A stretch of 12,313 bases of DNA from Gammaproteobacteria bacterium (GCA_015484935.1 WFUQ01000020.1:1-12313); one strand, 5' to 3'. Counted from the first letter of the stretch, positions 1 through 6,894 are shown. Notes: a model not told the origin generated them from the sequence alone. A program made the numbers and translations.

Positions 1-94
1 AACTGAACAATCCTGTGTCAGCCGGAATTTTAGTATATGTGTTTTTTCGCGTAAAATCACTCGAGAGTTTCAGGCGTGGGTGTGGTTTAGCTTG

Positions 95-568
95 TCACCG
101 GCTATGCTTTAAAATCCTCGCCTGATCCCGTTTCCAGGTCCGGTCTTTGTCGGTGGCGCGTTTGTCATGTGCCTGTTTGCCTTTGGCGATGCCGATGTCC
201 ATTTTGACGCGACCGTTCTTCCAGTACAGCGATAGCGGTACCAGGGTATAGCCTTTACGCTCTACCTGTCCGATGAGGCGGTCGATCTCTTTGCGGTGCA
301 TGAGCAGTTTGCGGGTACGGAACGGATCGGTCTTGATGTGGGTCGATGCCGATAGTAGTGGTGTGATATGGCCACCCAGCCACCACAGTTCGTTATCTCT
401 GACCATGACATAGCTTTCGTTCATCTGTACGCGGTTGTCGCGCAGGCTTTTGACTTCCCAGCCGGTGAGCGACAGTCCGGCTTCGAAATTGGCTTCGATG
501 CTGTAATCGTGGCGTGCTTTTTTATTGGCAGCTATCTGATTGGAGGGAGTTTTTTTCTTTTTGGCCAT
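95..568 (-). CDS. smpB: SsrA-binding protein SmpB
   Basis: SmpB binds tmRNA (SsrA) and brings it to stalled ribosomes for trans-translation. The protein is about 157 aa, the usual family length. Recognisable family segments are [13 protein letters not shown] near the N-terminus, [20 protein letters not shown] in the OB-fold core, and the basic C-terminal tail ([20 protein letters not shown]) that enters the ribosomal channel. I chose the ATG at 568-566 (MAKKKK), which matches the lysine-rich start of homologues. A GTG two codons upstream (574) stays open in frame. No strong Shine-Dalgarno is visible for either start. The gene diverges from the transporter gene at 715, with about 145 bp between them. 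No tmRNA gene is visible in the 94 bp downstream, although ssrA often lies next to smpB. Confidence 0.96.
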   Translation of the reverse strand: MAKKKKTPSNQIAANKKARHDYSIEANFEAGLSLTGWEVKSLRDNRVQMNESYVMVRDNELWWLGGHITPLLSASTHIKTDPFRTRKLLMHRKEIDRLIGQVERKGYTLVPLSLYWKNGRVKMDIGIAKGKQAHDKRATDKDRTWKRDQARILKHSR

Positions 569-714
569 GGTCACCGTCTCGTCGAGCAGGGAGTATATGG
601 GATGCCAGCGGCTTTTTGTATATACCCGACTAATATCTTTATAATTGGCAGCAAAAATTGGCTATGGAATCCTACCTGTGAAATCATGGCCCCATAATAA
701 AAACAGGATTCATC

Positions 715-2082
715 ATGAGTGAACGTCAATCCATACACGGACAATGGTCCAACCGGCTGGTATTTATTCTGGCAGCGACCGGCTCGGCGGTGGGGCTGGG
801 TAATATCTGGAAATTTCCCTATATCGCCGGTGAGAACGGCGGCGGGACCTTCGTACTGGTCTATCTGGTCTGTATCGCACTGATCGGTATCCCTATCATG
901 ATGGCGGAGATCATGTTGGGGCGTCGAGGCAAGCAGTCTCCCATCAATACCATGGCGACGCTCGCCAGTGAGGAAGGCAAGAGCAACGGCTGGGCGGCTC
1001 TGGGCTGGATGGGTGTGGTGGCTGGCTTTCTGATCCTGTCGTATTACAGTGTCATCGCCGGGTGGGCGATGTCGTACGTGTTCCGCACCGGCAGCGGTAT
1101 GTTCACCGGGGCGACGGCCGACGGGGTGAGCAGCATCTTCAGTGATCTGGTATCCGACCCGGAAAAACTGATCGCCTGGCATACCATCTTCATGGTGCTG
1201 ACGATGGTCGTGGTGTCGCGCGGCGTGAAGGCCGGGCTGGAAAAAGCCGTGACCTTCCTGATGCCGCTGCTGTTCGCGCTGTTGTTGCTGGTGCTGGGCT
1301 ATTCGATGACCACCGGCTATTTTTCACAGGGACTGGAATTTCTCTTCACCCCCGGTGAGATCACCGGCAAGGCGATCCTGATAGCGATGGGGCATGCCTT
1401 CTTCACCTTGAGTCTGGGCATGGGGGCGATCATGGTGTATGGCTCCTATCTGCCGAAGACCACTTCGATCACGCAGGCCTCGCTGTGGGTGGCGTTTGCG
1501 GATACGGCGGTGGCCTTGATCGCCGGTATGGCTATCTTCCCGATCGTGTTTGCCAACGGGCTGGAACCGGGGGCGGGGCCGGGCCTTATCTTCAAGACCC
1601 TGCCCATCGCATTCGGTCACATGGAAGGTGGCATCCTCATCGGTGTGATGTTTTTTCTGCTGGTGGTGTTTGCTGCCTGGACTTCGGCGATCTCGCTGAT
1701 CGAACCGGCGGTGGCCTACATGGTGGAGAACAAGGGTTACAAACGTGTGTATTCGTCAGTCCTCATCGGCATTGTCACCTGGTTCGTGGGACTGGGTTCG
1801 GTATTTTCGTTCAATATCTGGGCCGATAAGACCTGGAGCATCCCGTTCCTGTTCGAAGACAAGAACTTCTTCGATACACTGGATTATCTGACTGCCAATA
1901 TCATGCTGCCATTGGGAGGTCTGTTCATCGCCATCTTCGCCGGGTGGTTGATGCGAAAACAGGCTTCGACGGAAGAATTAAATACCTTGCCGGTTATTTA
2001 TAAAGTGTGGCTGTTTCTAGTAAAATTCGTCACGCCCGTGGCAGTGATCATCGTATTCCTGAAAGCGGTCAGTGTTATCTAA
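715..2082 (+). CDS. Sodium-dependent transporter, NSS/SNF family
   Basis: This is an inner-membrane sodium symporter of the neurotransmitter:sodium symporter (SNF) family, with the LeuT fold. The hallmark TM1 motif GLGNIWKFPY is at residues 27-36, followed by GENGGGTF at 39-46, which supplies sodium and substrate ligands in LeuT relatives. The 455 residues form about 11-12 hydrophobic segments, in keeping with bacterial members. The C-terminus is hydrophobic with almost no cytosolic tail. Substrate cannot be read from sequence; bacterial relatives mostly carry amino acids. AGGA at 705-708 lies 6 nt before the ATG. The gene sits between smpB and ratA, which are close neighbours in many gammaproteobacteria, so it looks like an insertion into that locus. 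Its stop codon is followed immediately by the hairpin block at 2083-2233. Confidence 0.93.
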   Translation: MSERQSIHGQWSNRLVFILAATGSAVGLGNIWKFPYIAGENGGGTFVLVYLVCIALIGIPIMMAEIMLGRRGKQSPINTMATLASEEGKSNGWAALGWMGVVAGFLILSYYSVIAGWAMSYVFRTGSGMFTGATADGVSSIFSDLVSDPEKLIAWHTIFMVLTMVVVSRGVKAGLEKAVTFLMPLLFALLLLVLGYSMTTGYFSQGLEFLFTPGEITGKAILIAMGHAFFTLSLGMGAIMVYGSYLPKTTSITQASLWVAFADTAVALIAGMAIFPIVFANGLEPGAGPGLIFKTLPIAFGHMEGGILIGVMFFLLVVFAAWTSAISLIEPAVAYMVENKGYKRVYSSVLIGIVTWFVGLGSVFSFNIWADKTWSIPFLFEDKNFFDTLDYLTANIMLPLGGLFIAIFAGWLMRKQASTEELNTLPVIYKVWLFLVKFVTPVAVIIVFLKAVSVI

Positions 2083-2233
2083 TGAAACTCTGATTAATTC
2101 TTCCATTAATTATCAGAACACGGGAACGGTAAAATGCGATTTTACCGTTCCCTTCATTTTCAATGGCTTACCAGCCATCGAAAATGGCAGCACATCCATG
2201 TGCTGCGAAAACTCTGAATTAATTAGAGTTTTC
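2083..2233. other. Contiguous multi-hairpin block with related end palindromes
   Basis: The spacer between the transporter stop and ratA is almost entirely inverted repeats. In order: an imperfect palindrome at 2090-2116 (CTGAT/ATCAG, then AATT/AATT with one bulged T); a perfect 14-bp stem with 3-nt loop at 2122-2152; a 14-bp stem with one mismatch and loop tacc at 2155-2186; a perfect 9-bp stem at 2187-2206; and a perfect 9-bp stem (GAAAACTCT/AGAGTTTTC) at 2207-2233. The last three abut with no spacer. The end sequences 2085-2100 and 2216-2231 are also complementary over 16 positions with one mismatch (a G-U pair in the plus-strand transcript). The block could therefore fold as a closed multibranch structure as well as a string of hairpins. 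It may be a mobile-element relic, a structured RNA or a terminator cluster. The pairing is seen directly; the function is unknown. Confidence 0.75.
2122..2160 (+). terminator. Possible terminator of the transporter gene
   Basis: A perfect 14-bp stem (GGGAACGGTAAAAT pairing with ATTTTACCGTTCCC, loop gcg) lies 39 bp after the transporter stop and is followed by TTCATTTT. The tail is T-rich but interrupted, so termination strength is uncertain. The stem is also part of the larger hairpin block, which may have another role. Confidence 0.45.
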
Positions 2234-2253
2234 CTAACGAATAGGGTGATGAA

Positions 2254-2697
2254 TTGTCGAAAATACAACGTAGTGCTCTGGTTCATTACTCCGCTGCGGA
2301 GATGTACGCGCTGGTGAACGATGTCGATGATTACGCCAACTTTTTACCCTGGTGTCGTTCATCGAAAGTTATCTCGTCTTCTGAAACCGAGATGACCGCC
2401 AGTGTGGAGATCGCCAAGGGCGTATTGAACCAGACGTTCACCACGCACAATACGCTGGAGAAAGACCGGCGTATCACCATCGCTCTGAAAGACGGGCCGT
2501 TCAAACAACTGGAAGGCTACTGGTTGTTCGAGCCGTTGAAGACCGATAATGCCTGCAAGGTCTCATTGAATCTGGATTTCGAGTTCAACAGCGCGATGAT
2601 CTCCATCGCGGCCAAACCCATCTTCACCCAGATAGCGAATTCCCTGGTCGATTCATTCTGTAAACGGGCAGTGGAAGTGTATGGAGAACGGTTCTGA
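2254..2697 (+). CDS. ratA: RatA / COQ10-like START-domain protein
   Basis: Type II toxin RatA / ubiquinone-binding (COQ10-like) family, SRPBCC fold, 147 aa. In E. coli RatA is reported to interfere with 70S ribosome association, while COQ10 homologues bind ubiquinone. The family features are the N-terminal segment ALVHYSAAEMYALVNDVDDY, then FLPWCRSSKV, a helix-grip core, and the C-terminal helix ending FCKRAVEVYGERF. The start is TTG at 2254. AGGGTG at 2243-2248 lies 5 nt before it, and no ATG or GTG in frame fits the conserved N-terminus better. The end overlaps the rnfH start by one base (TGATG), so the two are translated together. The hairpin block at 2083-2233 ends only 9 nt before the Shine-Dalgarno and could affect translation (inference). 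Confidence 0.93.
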   Translation: MSKIQRSALVHYSAAEMYALVNDVDDYANFLPWCRSSKVISSSETEMTASVEIAKGVLNQTFTTHNTLEKDRRITIALKDGPFKQLEGYWLFEPLKTDNACKVSLNLDFEFNSAMISIAAKPIFTQIANSLVDSFCKRAVEVYGERF

Positions 2698-3014
2698 TGC
2701 CTGATTCTGAAACCATCAATGTCGAAGTGGCTTATGCCTTGCCGGAAAAACAACGCATCATGAAAGTGAATGTCGATGCAGGTACGACCATCGGTGCGGC
2801 CATCGTGCAGTCGGGCATCATGGTGGAATTTCCCGAGCTGGATGTGGAATTCAGTAAGGTCGGTATATTCGGAAAACTCGCCACCATGCAGACCGTATTA
2901 CAGGATGGTGATCGCGTCGAAATCTATCGACCGTTAATCGCCGATCCCAAAGAAGTCCGTCGTAAACGTGCGGCAGAAGGCAAGGTGACGAAGAAGGGTG
3001 GTGGTAGTGCCTGA
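2697..3014 (+). CDS. rnfH: RnfH family ubiquitin-like protein
   Basis: RnfH / UPF0125 family, 105 aa, a small beta-grasp (ubiquitin/ThiS-like) protein whose cellular role is not well settled. Family marks are the N-terminal INVEVAYALPEKQ, the core VGIFGK, and the segment DRVEIYRPLIADPKEVRRKR, after which the tail turns basic and glycine-rich (KVTKKGGGSA). The ATG shares one base with the ratA stop codon, indicating translational coupling. Pairing with ratA upstream and bamE downstream is the common gammaproteobacterial arrangement. The stop is followed within about 10 bp by a dispersed repeat copy at 3023; no classic terminator is evident. Confidence 0.94.
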   Translation: MPDSETINVEVAYALPEKQRIMKVNVDAGTTIGAAIVQSGIMVEFPELDVEFSKVGIFGKLATMQTVLQDGDRVEIYRPLIADPKEVRRKRAAEGKVTKKGGGSA

Positions 3015-3022
3015 GGAGTGTG

Positions 3023-3083
3023 TTTTTGCCGCGATGGACGCGAAAGGCGCGAAAAACCTTGAGTCCGCAAATAAACGCTAATG
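3023..3083 (+). repeat. Dispersed intergenic repeat, copy A
   Basis: Copy of a repeat that recurs at 3157-3216 (inverted), 6416-6480, 6541-6660 and 6797-6870 (inverted). Shared blocks in order are TTTGCCGCGAwGGACGCGAA, AGGCGC(g)AAAAACC, GAGTCCGCAAATrAACGC and TAAT. It starts 9 bp after the rnfH stop and forms the left arm of an inverted pair with copy B. Confidence 0.85.
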
Positions 3084-3156
3084 TTTTTTAGTAAGGCTTT
3101 AAAACTTGTGCTCTGATGGTGCGCAAGTACGCAAACAAGAAAAATAATTTATCAGC

Positions 3157-3216
3157 TTTTATTTGCGTTAATTCGCGTTCATTTGCGGACTCAATATCTT
3201 ACCTTCGCGGCAAATA
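3157..3216 (-). repeat. Dispersed intergenic repeat, copy B (inverted)
   Basis: Read on the minus strand it gives TTTGCCGCGAAGG, then TTGAGTCCGCAAATGAACGC, then GAATTAACGCAAATAAAA. The middle AGGCGCAAAAACC block is replaced by a short unrelated stretch. The downstream half resembles copy D at 6541-6660 more than its partner copy A. The pair A/B brackets about 73 bp and fills the convergent spacer between rnfH and bamE. Confidence 0.82.
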
Positions 3217-3235
3217 GAACCCCACCCCTCAAATA

Positions 3236-3637
3236 TCAATGTCCATGGCTGCCACCACCGGAACGAACATCCTCAGTGGTATGCCCATCGATACTGGGTG
3301 GCGGCAGGATGGTGTCCGGGTCGATGTAGTCGCTGTCGTCGATGCGTACCAGTACATCGTCTTTGAAGAACAGGGTCAGGCGTGATTGTTTCGCCGGGGC
3401 CTTGCCGGGGATGTAGCGGAAGATGTAGTCCCAGCGCTGGTCGTGGAACGGGTCCTGTAATACCGCGACACCGAGCAGGGCGCGTACGTCTGCCTTGGGC
3501 ATGCCGACTTTTAATTGTTCCAGCTGTTTGGGGGTGATGGCGTTACCCTGTGTGATATCCAGTTTGTGAGCTTCGGGCAGCCAGCTGGCGCAGGCGGTCA
3601 GGAGACTGAAGGCACATAAAAAAAACAGTTTTTGCAT
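3236..3637 (-). CDS. bamE: Outer membrane assembly lipoprotein BamE
   Basis: BamE (SmpA/OmlA) is a lipoprotein subunit of the outer-membrane beta-barrel assembly complex. From the ATG at 3637 the product is 133 aa, with the lipoprotein signal MQKLFFLCAFSLLTAC and the lipid-attachment Cys at residue 16. Family features follow: DITQGNAITPKQLEQLKVGM, KADVRALLGVAVLQDPFH, RWDYIFRY, and the strand LTLFFKDDVLVRID. The tail is poorly conserved and ends in a Ser/Gly/His-rich stretch. An upstream ATG at 3697 would add 20 residues before the signal peptide, which does not fit a lipoprotein. No strong Shine-Dalgarno is seen for either start. The gene diverges from fur, the same bamE/fur layout as in pseudomonads. 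Confidence 0.93.
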   Translation of the reverse strand: MQKLFFLCAFSLLTACASWLPEAHKLDITQGNAITPKQLEQLKVGMPKADVRALLGVAVLQDPFHDQRWDYIFRYIPGKAPAKQSRLTLFFKDDVLVRIDDSDYIDPDTILPPPSIDGHTTEDVRSGGGSHGH

Positions 3638-3802
3638 GAGATTGCAGACAGAAAAACGGTTAAAAAACGGGTATGATGACGACATGGATTGGTTCATGGT
3701 GGTTGTGACAGGCGACTGCTCAAAAAGTGCAACGAATGGTATCGCATTTACGCGGACTAATCAGCAAATCCTTATCGACTAACAACAAAAAAGCATCGAA
3801 CT
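3638..3802. promoter_or_regulatory. Divergent bamE/fur promoter region
   Basis: This 165-bp gap must hold the promoters of both divergent genes. I could not place convincing -35/-10 pairs. A weak dyad AATG-N6-CATT at about 3735-3748 does not match the Fur box consensus, so Fur autoregulation is not supported by the sequence. Confidence 0.45.
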
Positions 3803-4210
3803 GTGGAATCTAACGATCTGAAAAAAGCCGGGCTGAAAGTCACTCTGCCGAGGGTGAAAATTCTGGAGTTGCTGGAATCTGCCAGTGTTCGTCATCAGAG
3901 TGCGGAAGATATCTACCGCGCCTTGCTGGACGAGGGTGAGGAGATAGGGCTGGCGACGGTGTATCGGGTGTTGACCCAGTTCGAATCTGCCGGTCTGGTA
4001 TCGCGCCATCATTTCGAAGGCGGGCAGGCGGTGTTCGAATTGAATCAGGCAGGCCATCACGATCATATCGTCTGTGTCACCTGCGGCAAGGTCGAAGAAT
4101 TTTTCGACGATATCATTGAATCTCAGCAGTTGAAGATTGCCAAAGACAAAGGTTATACCGTCACCGACCATAGTCTCACGCTCTATGGCAAGTGTGCGGA
4201 CTGCCAGTAG
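3803..4210 (+). CDS. fur: Ferric uptake regulator Fur
   Basis: Fur is an iron-responsive dimeric repressor of iron uptake and related genes. The protein is 135 aa. The N-terminal winged helix contains LKKAGLKVTLPRVKILELL (residues 6-24), with recognition helix GLATVYRVLTQFESAGLV (49-66). The metal-binding hinge has HHDHIVCVTCGKVEEF (85-100). The zinc CxxC pair is C91/C94, with a second pair C131/C134 at the C-terminus, as in E. coli Fur. The start is GTG at 3803 (MESNDLKKAG); it aligns with the family N-terminus, though the Shine-Dalgarno is very weak. relA begins 36 bp downstream on the same strand, so the two may share a transcript. Confidence 0.97.
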   Translation: MESNDLKKAGLKVTLPRVKILELLESASVRHQSAEDIYRALLDEGEEIGLATVYRVLTQFESAGLVSRHHFEGGQAVFELNQAGHHDHIVCVTCGKVEEFFDDIIESQQLKIAKDKGYTVTDHSLTLYGKCADCQ

Positions 4211-4246
4211 CTTTTAACTTCAACTCACTGCTTAAGGATTCCGTGC

Positions 4247-6409
4247 TTGCGCAGTACTCGTCAACAGAAACAGTCTAATCAGCGATACTCTATCGATGAG
4301 TATCTGCAGCTCGTCGCGGGTGAAAAGGTGGCAGACGATAGTCTGCTGCGCAAGGCCTGTAAACTGACCTGGGACCTGCCCACCGATGAATACATGCCTA
4401 ACAGTCTGGATGTCACGCTGTTGTTGAGCGAGCTGGGTTCGGATGAGACCACCCTGATCGTCAGTCTGCTCAGTTCTGTGCGCCTGCTGAAGACAGTGGG
4501 TATGACGACACTGAAAAAAGATTTCGGTGAGACCATCGCTTCGATGGTACAGAACGTCTGCCAGCTACACAGTTTCCAGAGCATCGACGTAAAAGATACG
4601 CCTGAACAGGCTGAACGACTGCGCCGGATGTTGCTGTCGATGGTGCAGGATGTCCGTGTGGTGCTGATCAAGCTGGCGTTCCGTGTGCAGCGCCTGCGTC
4701 AACTGGTCAAGGCGGAGGATGCAATCCGTATCCCGCTGGCGCAGGAGAGTCTGGATATCTTCGCGCCTATCGCCAATCGTCTCGGTATCGGCCAACTGAA
4801 ATGGGAACTGGAAGATCTGTCATTCCGCTGTCTCGAACCGGAGACCTATAAACAGATAGCGCAACACATCGCCGAGAAACGCGAAGAACGTGAAAACTAT
4901 ATCGCGGATATCGTCGCCACCATCGACAGGATAGTCAAGCAGGCGAATATCGAAGCAGAAGTCTATGGTCGTCCCAAGCATATCTACAGCATCTGGAAAA
5001 AGATGCTGGCCAAGAACAGGAACTACGACCAGCTGTTCGATGTGCGTGCGGTACGGGTCACAGTCGACAGCATCGCGGACTGTTATGTGGTGCTGGGTCT
5101 GGTGCATGGTGAGTGGCATCACATCGCACAGGAGTTCGATGACTACATCGCCAATCCGAAAGACAATGGTTATCAGTCATTGCATACCGCTGTCTGCGGA
5201 CCGGAAGGTAAGGCGGTGGAGATACAGATACGCACCCATGAGATGCATGAGTTCGCCGAACACGGGGTGGCGGCACATTGGCGTTACAAGGAAGGTTCCA
5301 GCGCCGACACCAATATACAGTCCAGTATCGATTCCCTGCGACGACTGCTCGACCCCAATCAAACGGACGATGCTGACCTGCTGGATAATTTCCACACCGA
5401 TATGTTCTCGGACCGGGTGTATGTACTGACTCCTGAAGGCCGGGTGATCGACCTGCCGGTGGGTGCGACGCCGATCGATTTCGCCTACGCTGTGCATACC
5501 GAGATAGGACACCGTTGTCGTGGTGCCAAGGTGAACGGCTCCATCGTGCAGCTGACCACGCCACTGAAGAACGGACAACAGGTCGAGATACTTACCGCCA
5601 AACATGCCGCGCCGAGTCGTGACTGGGCGATCCCGCATCTGGGTTATATCAAAACATCGCGCGCACGTAACCGGATAAATGCCTGGTTCAAAAAACTGGA
5701 TCGTGAACAGCACGAGATCGACGGCAAAGCGATGTATGAACAGGAGTTGAAGAAGCAGGGAGTACGACCGGATATCAAACTGGTGTTGAAGCACTTCAAA
5801 CTCGACACCGAGGAAAGGTTCTATGTGCATCTCGGCCGTGGTGATATCAGTGCGTCGCAATTATCCGCCGCATTGAATGAACATGCGGCCAATATCACCA
5901 AAGATGCCATCCCGGTACAGCCACGTAAACGACTCGCCGATAAGAAGACCAAGGGCAACCGTATCAACGTGCTGGGAGTGGGCAACCTCATGACCACGAT
6001 CGCCAAGTGTTGTCATCCGGTGCCGGGAGATGGCATCGTCGGTTATATCACCATGGGCAAAGGTGTCACCATCCATCGAGATGATTGCAGCAATGTGCTC
6101 AATCTCAACGAAACACGTGAAGCACGACTGATCGATGTCGAGTGGGGCGATGCCGATATCGAAACCTATCCGGTCACATTGATCATCGAAGCGATAGACC
6201 GGCACGGCCTGTTACGGGATATCACTCTGTTGATGGCCAACGAAAAACTCAATGTAGTCGAGGTGAATACCCTGTCCGACAAAAAACATCAGACGGCAAA
6301 GATGTCTGTGACAGTAGAGATACACGACCTGCAACAACTGAGCCGGGTTATGGACAAGGTCAATCAACTGCGGAATGTGATACAGGTGAGTCGGGCTTCG
6401 ACGGGGTGA
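4247..6409 (+). CDS. relA: GTP pyrophosphokinase RelA, (p)ppGpp synthetase
   Basis: RelA makes (p)ppGpp from ATP and GTP/GDP on ribosomes stalled with uncharged tRNA. The 720 aa carry the full long-RSH layout: pseudo-hydrolase domain (about 20-190), synthetase (about 235-350), TGS (389-450), helical region, zinc-finger domain with CC at 588-589, H610 and C614, and ACT (about 640-720). Two features mark it as RelA rather than SpoT. The HD of the hydrolase site is replaced by SS (residues 76-77, SLLSSVRL). The synthetase has the acidic EFDD (296-299), not the RxKD of bifunctional enzymes. GRPKHIYSIWKKM, GYQSLHT and EIQIRT complete the synthetase site. The start is TTG at 4247 with AAGGA 8 nt upstream. 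Lying directly after fur is unusual; the E. coli relA neighbour is a 23S rRNA methyltransferase gene. Confidence 0.96.
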   Translation: MRSTRQQKQSNQRYSIDEYLQLVAGEKVADDSLLRKACKLTWDLPTDEYMPNSLDVTLLLSELGSDETTLIVSLLSSVRLLKTVGMTTLKKDFGETIASMVQNVCQLHSFQSIDVKDTPEQAERLRRMLLSMVQDVRVVLIKLAFRVQRLRQLVKAEDAIRIPLAQESLDIFAPIANRLGIGQLKWELEDLSFRCLEPETYKQIAQHIAEKREERENYIADIVATIDRIVKQANIEAEVYGRPKHIYSIWKKMLAKNRNYDQLFDVRAVRVTVDSIADCYVVLGLVHGEWHHIAQEFDDYIANPKDNGYQSLHTAVCGPEGKAVEIQIRTHEMHEFAEHGVAAHWRYKEGSSADTNIQSSIDSLRRLLDPNQTDDADLLDNFHTDMFSDRVYVLTPEGRVIDLPVGATPIDFAYAVHTEIGHRCRGAKVNGSIVQLTTPLKNGQQVEILTAKHAAPSRDWAIPHLGYIKTSRARNRINAWFKKLDREQHEIDGKAMYEQELKKQGVRPDIKLVLKHFKLDTEERFYVHLGRGDISASQLSAALNEHAANITKDAIPVQPRKRLADKKTKGNRINVLGVGNLMTTIAKCCHPVPGDGIVGYITMGKGVTIHRDDCSNVLNLNETREARLIDVEWGDADIETYPVTLIIEAIDRHGLLRDITLLMANEKLNVVEVNTLSDKKHQTAKMSVTVEIHDLQQLSRVMDKVNQLRNVIQVSRASTG

Positions 6410-6415
6410 GTGTTT

Positions 6416-6480
6416 GTTTTGCTGCGAGGGACGCGAAAGGCGCAAAAACCCTGAGTCCGCAAATGAACGCTAATAGTTGT
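6416..6480 (+). repeat. Dispersed intergenic repeat, copy C
   Basis: It begins 6 bp after the relA stop. It matches the reverse complement of copy E (6797-6870) almost base for base through GACGCGAAAGGCGCAAAAAC and CTGAGTCCGCAAATGAACGC, then TAATAGTT. C and E therefore form a long inverted repeat spanning about 455 bp. Confidence 0.88.
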
Positions 6481-6495
6481 TAGAGACAACCTGAA

Positions 6496-6525
6496 GTATC
6501 ATTATTCCTACATGCTTGTAGCGGG
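6496..6525 (+). repeat. Diverged arm of the ATTCCCGC inverted repeat
   Basis: The segment ending CATGCTTGTAGCGGGA resembles the left arm at 6694-6717 (CATGTTTCTAGCGG), with several substitutions and about 3 extra bases. It has no opposite arm nearby but contains a small self-palindrome (CTACA/TGTAG). Confidence 0.5.
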
Positions 6526-6540
6526 AACTCAGATGAAAAA

Positions 6541-6660
6541 ACCTTTTGCCGCGAAGGACGCGAAGGACGCGAAGGACGCGAAGGACGCGAAGGACGCGAA
6601 GGACGCGAAGGACGCGAAGAAAAACCGGGTCCGCAAATGAACGCGAATAAACGCAAATAA
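6541..6660 (+). repeat. Dispersed intergenic repeat, copy D, with expanded core
   Basis: It starts CTTTTGCCGCGAAGGACGCG like the other copies, but the 9-bp GCGAAGGAC unit is expanded. It then continues with GGGTCCGCAAATGAACGCGA and ATAAACGCAAATAAA. The end resembles copy B. The AGGCGCAAAAACC block seen in A, C and E is lost or overwritten by the expansion. Confidence 0.85.
6551..6619 (+). repeat. 9-bp minisatellite (GCGAAGGAC)n
   Basis: There are seven exact tandem copies of GCGAAGGAC (6551-6613) followed by a partial GCGAAG. All units are identical, suggesting recent slippage expansion. The sibling copies of the dispersed repeat carry a single unit. The 9-bp period keeps reading frames open, which explains spurious frames here. 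Confidence 0.95.
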
Positions 6661-6693
6661 AAACGGATTGTTTTTTGTGCCAACAAGAAAGTT

Positions 6694-6776
6694 GTCATTC
6701 CCGCATGTTTCTAGCGGTGATCTATGGTTCAACGATGGTGGTAGGTGGATTCCCGCTAGAAACATGCGGGAATGAC
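6694..6776. repeat. Perfect 24-bp inverted repeat, ATTCCCGC type
   Basis: 6694-6717 and 6753-6776 are exact reverse complements with a 35-nt loop. The arms start GTCATTCCCGCATG. The right arm also contains a shorter palindrome (ATTCCCGC...GCGGGAAT at 6750-6773). This is like the ATTCCC-N-GGGAAT repeats known as dRS3 in Neisseria and similar GTCATTCCCGC repeats in many proteobacteria. It is a likely mobile or REP-like intergenic element. Confidence 0.88.
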
Positions 6777-6796
6777 GATACTTTAGGCTGACTTTA

Positions 6797-6870
6797 ATAA
6801 CTATTAGCGTTTTTAGCGTTCATTTGCGGACTCAGGGTTTTTGCGCCTTTCGCGTCCTTCGCGGCAAAAG
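6797..6870 (-). repeat. Dispersed intergenic repeat, copy E (inverted)
   Basis: Read on the minus strand it gives CTTTTGCCGCGAAGGACGCG, AAAGGCGCAAAAACCCTGAG, TCCGCAAATGAACGCTAAA and then AACGCTAATAGTT. This is the most complete single-unit copy and the inverted partner of copy C. It has an extra AACGCTAA step at its tail. Confidence 0.88.
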
Positions 6871-6894
6871 CCCCCCTATCTTCAGATACCCAAA

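Noticed and set aside
1..94. Possible tmRNA (ssrA) gene next to smpB
   Set aside because: Neither strand shows the tRNA-like ends or the tag-encoding segment. I see nothing in these 94 bp beyond AT-rich intergenic DNA.
571..1182. 203-codon minus-strand frame
   Set aside because: It overlaps the conserved NSS transporter N-terminus and the smpB promoter side. It has no recognisable domain and an atypical composition.
3638..3697. Longer BamE start adding 20 residues
   Set aside because: It would place extra polar and aromatic residues before the lipoprotein signal peptide. The internal ATG puts the lipid Cys at residue 16, as expected.
3735..3748. Possible Fur box upstream of fur
   Set aside because: The dyad AATG-N6-CATT does not match the GATAAT-type 19-bp consensus or the 7-1-7 pattern.
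6551..6619. CRISPR array
   Set aside because: The units are 9 bp with no spacers and no cas genes nearby. It is a simple tandem repeat.
6480..6765. Minus-strand frames with (PSR)n or (SFA)n repeats
   Set aside because: They only translate the 9-bp minisatellite, whose period is a multiple of three. There is no ribosome binding site, family match or sensible context.
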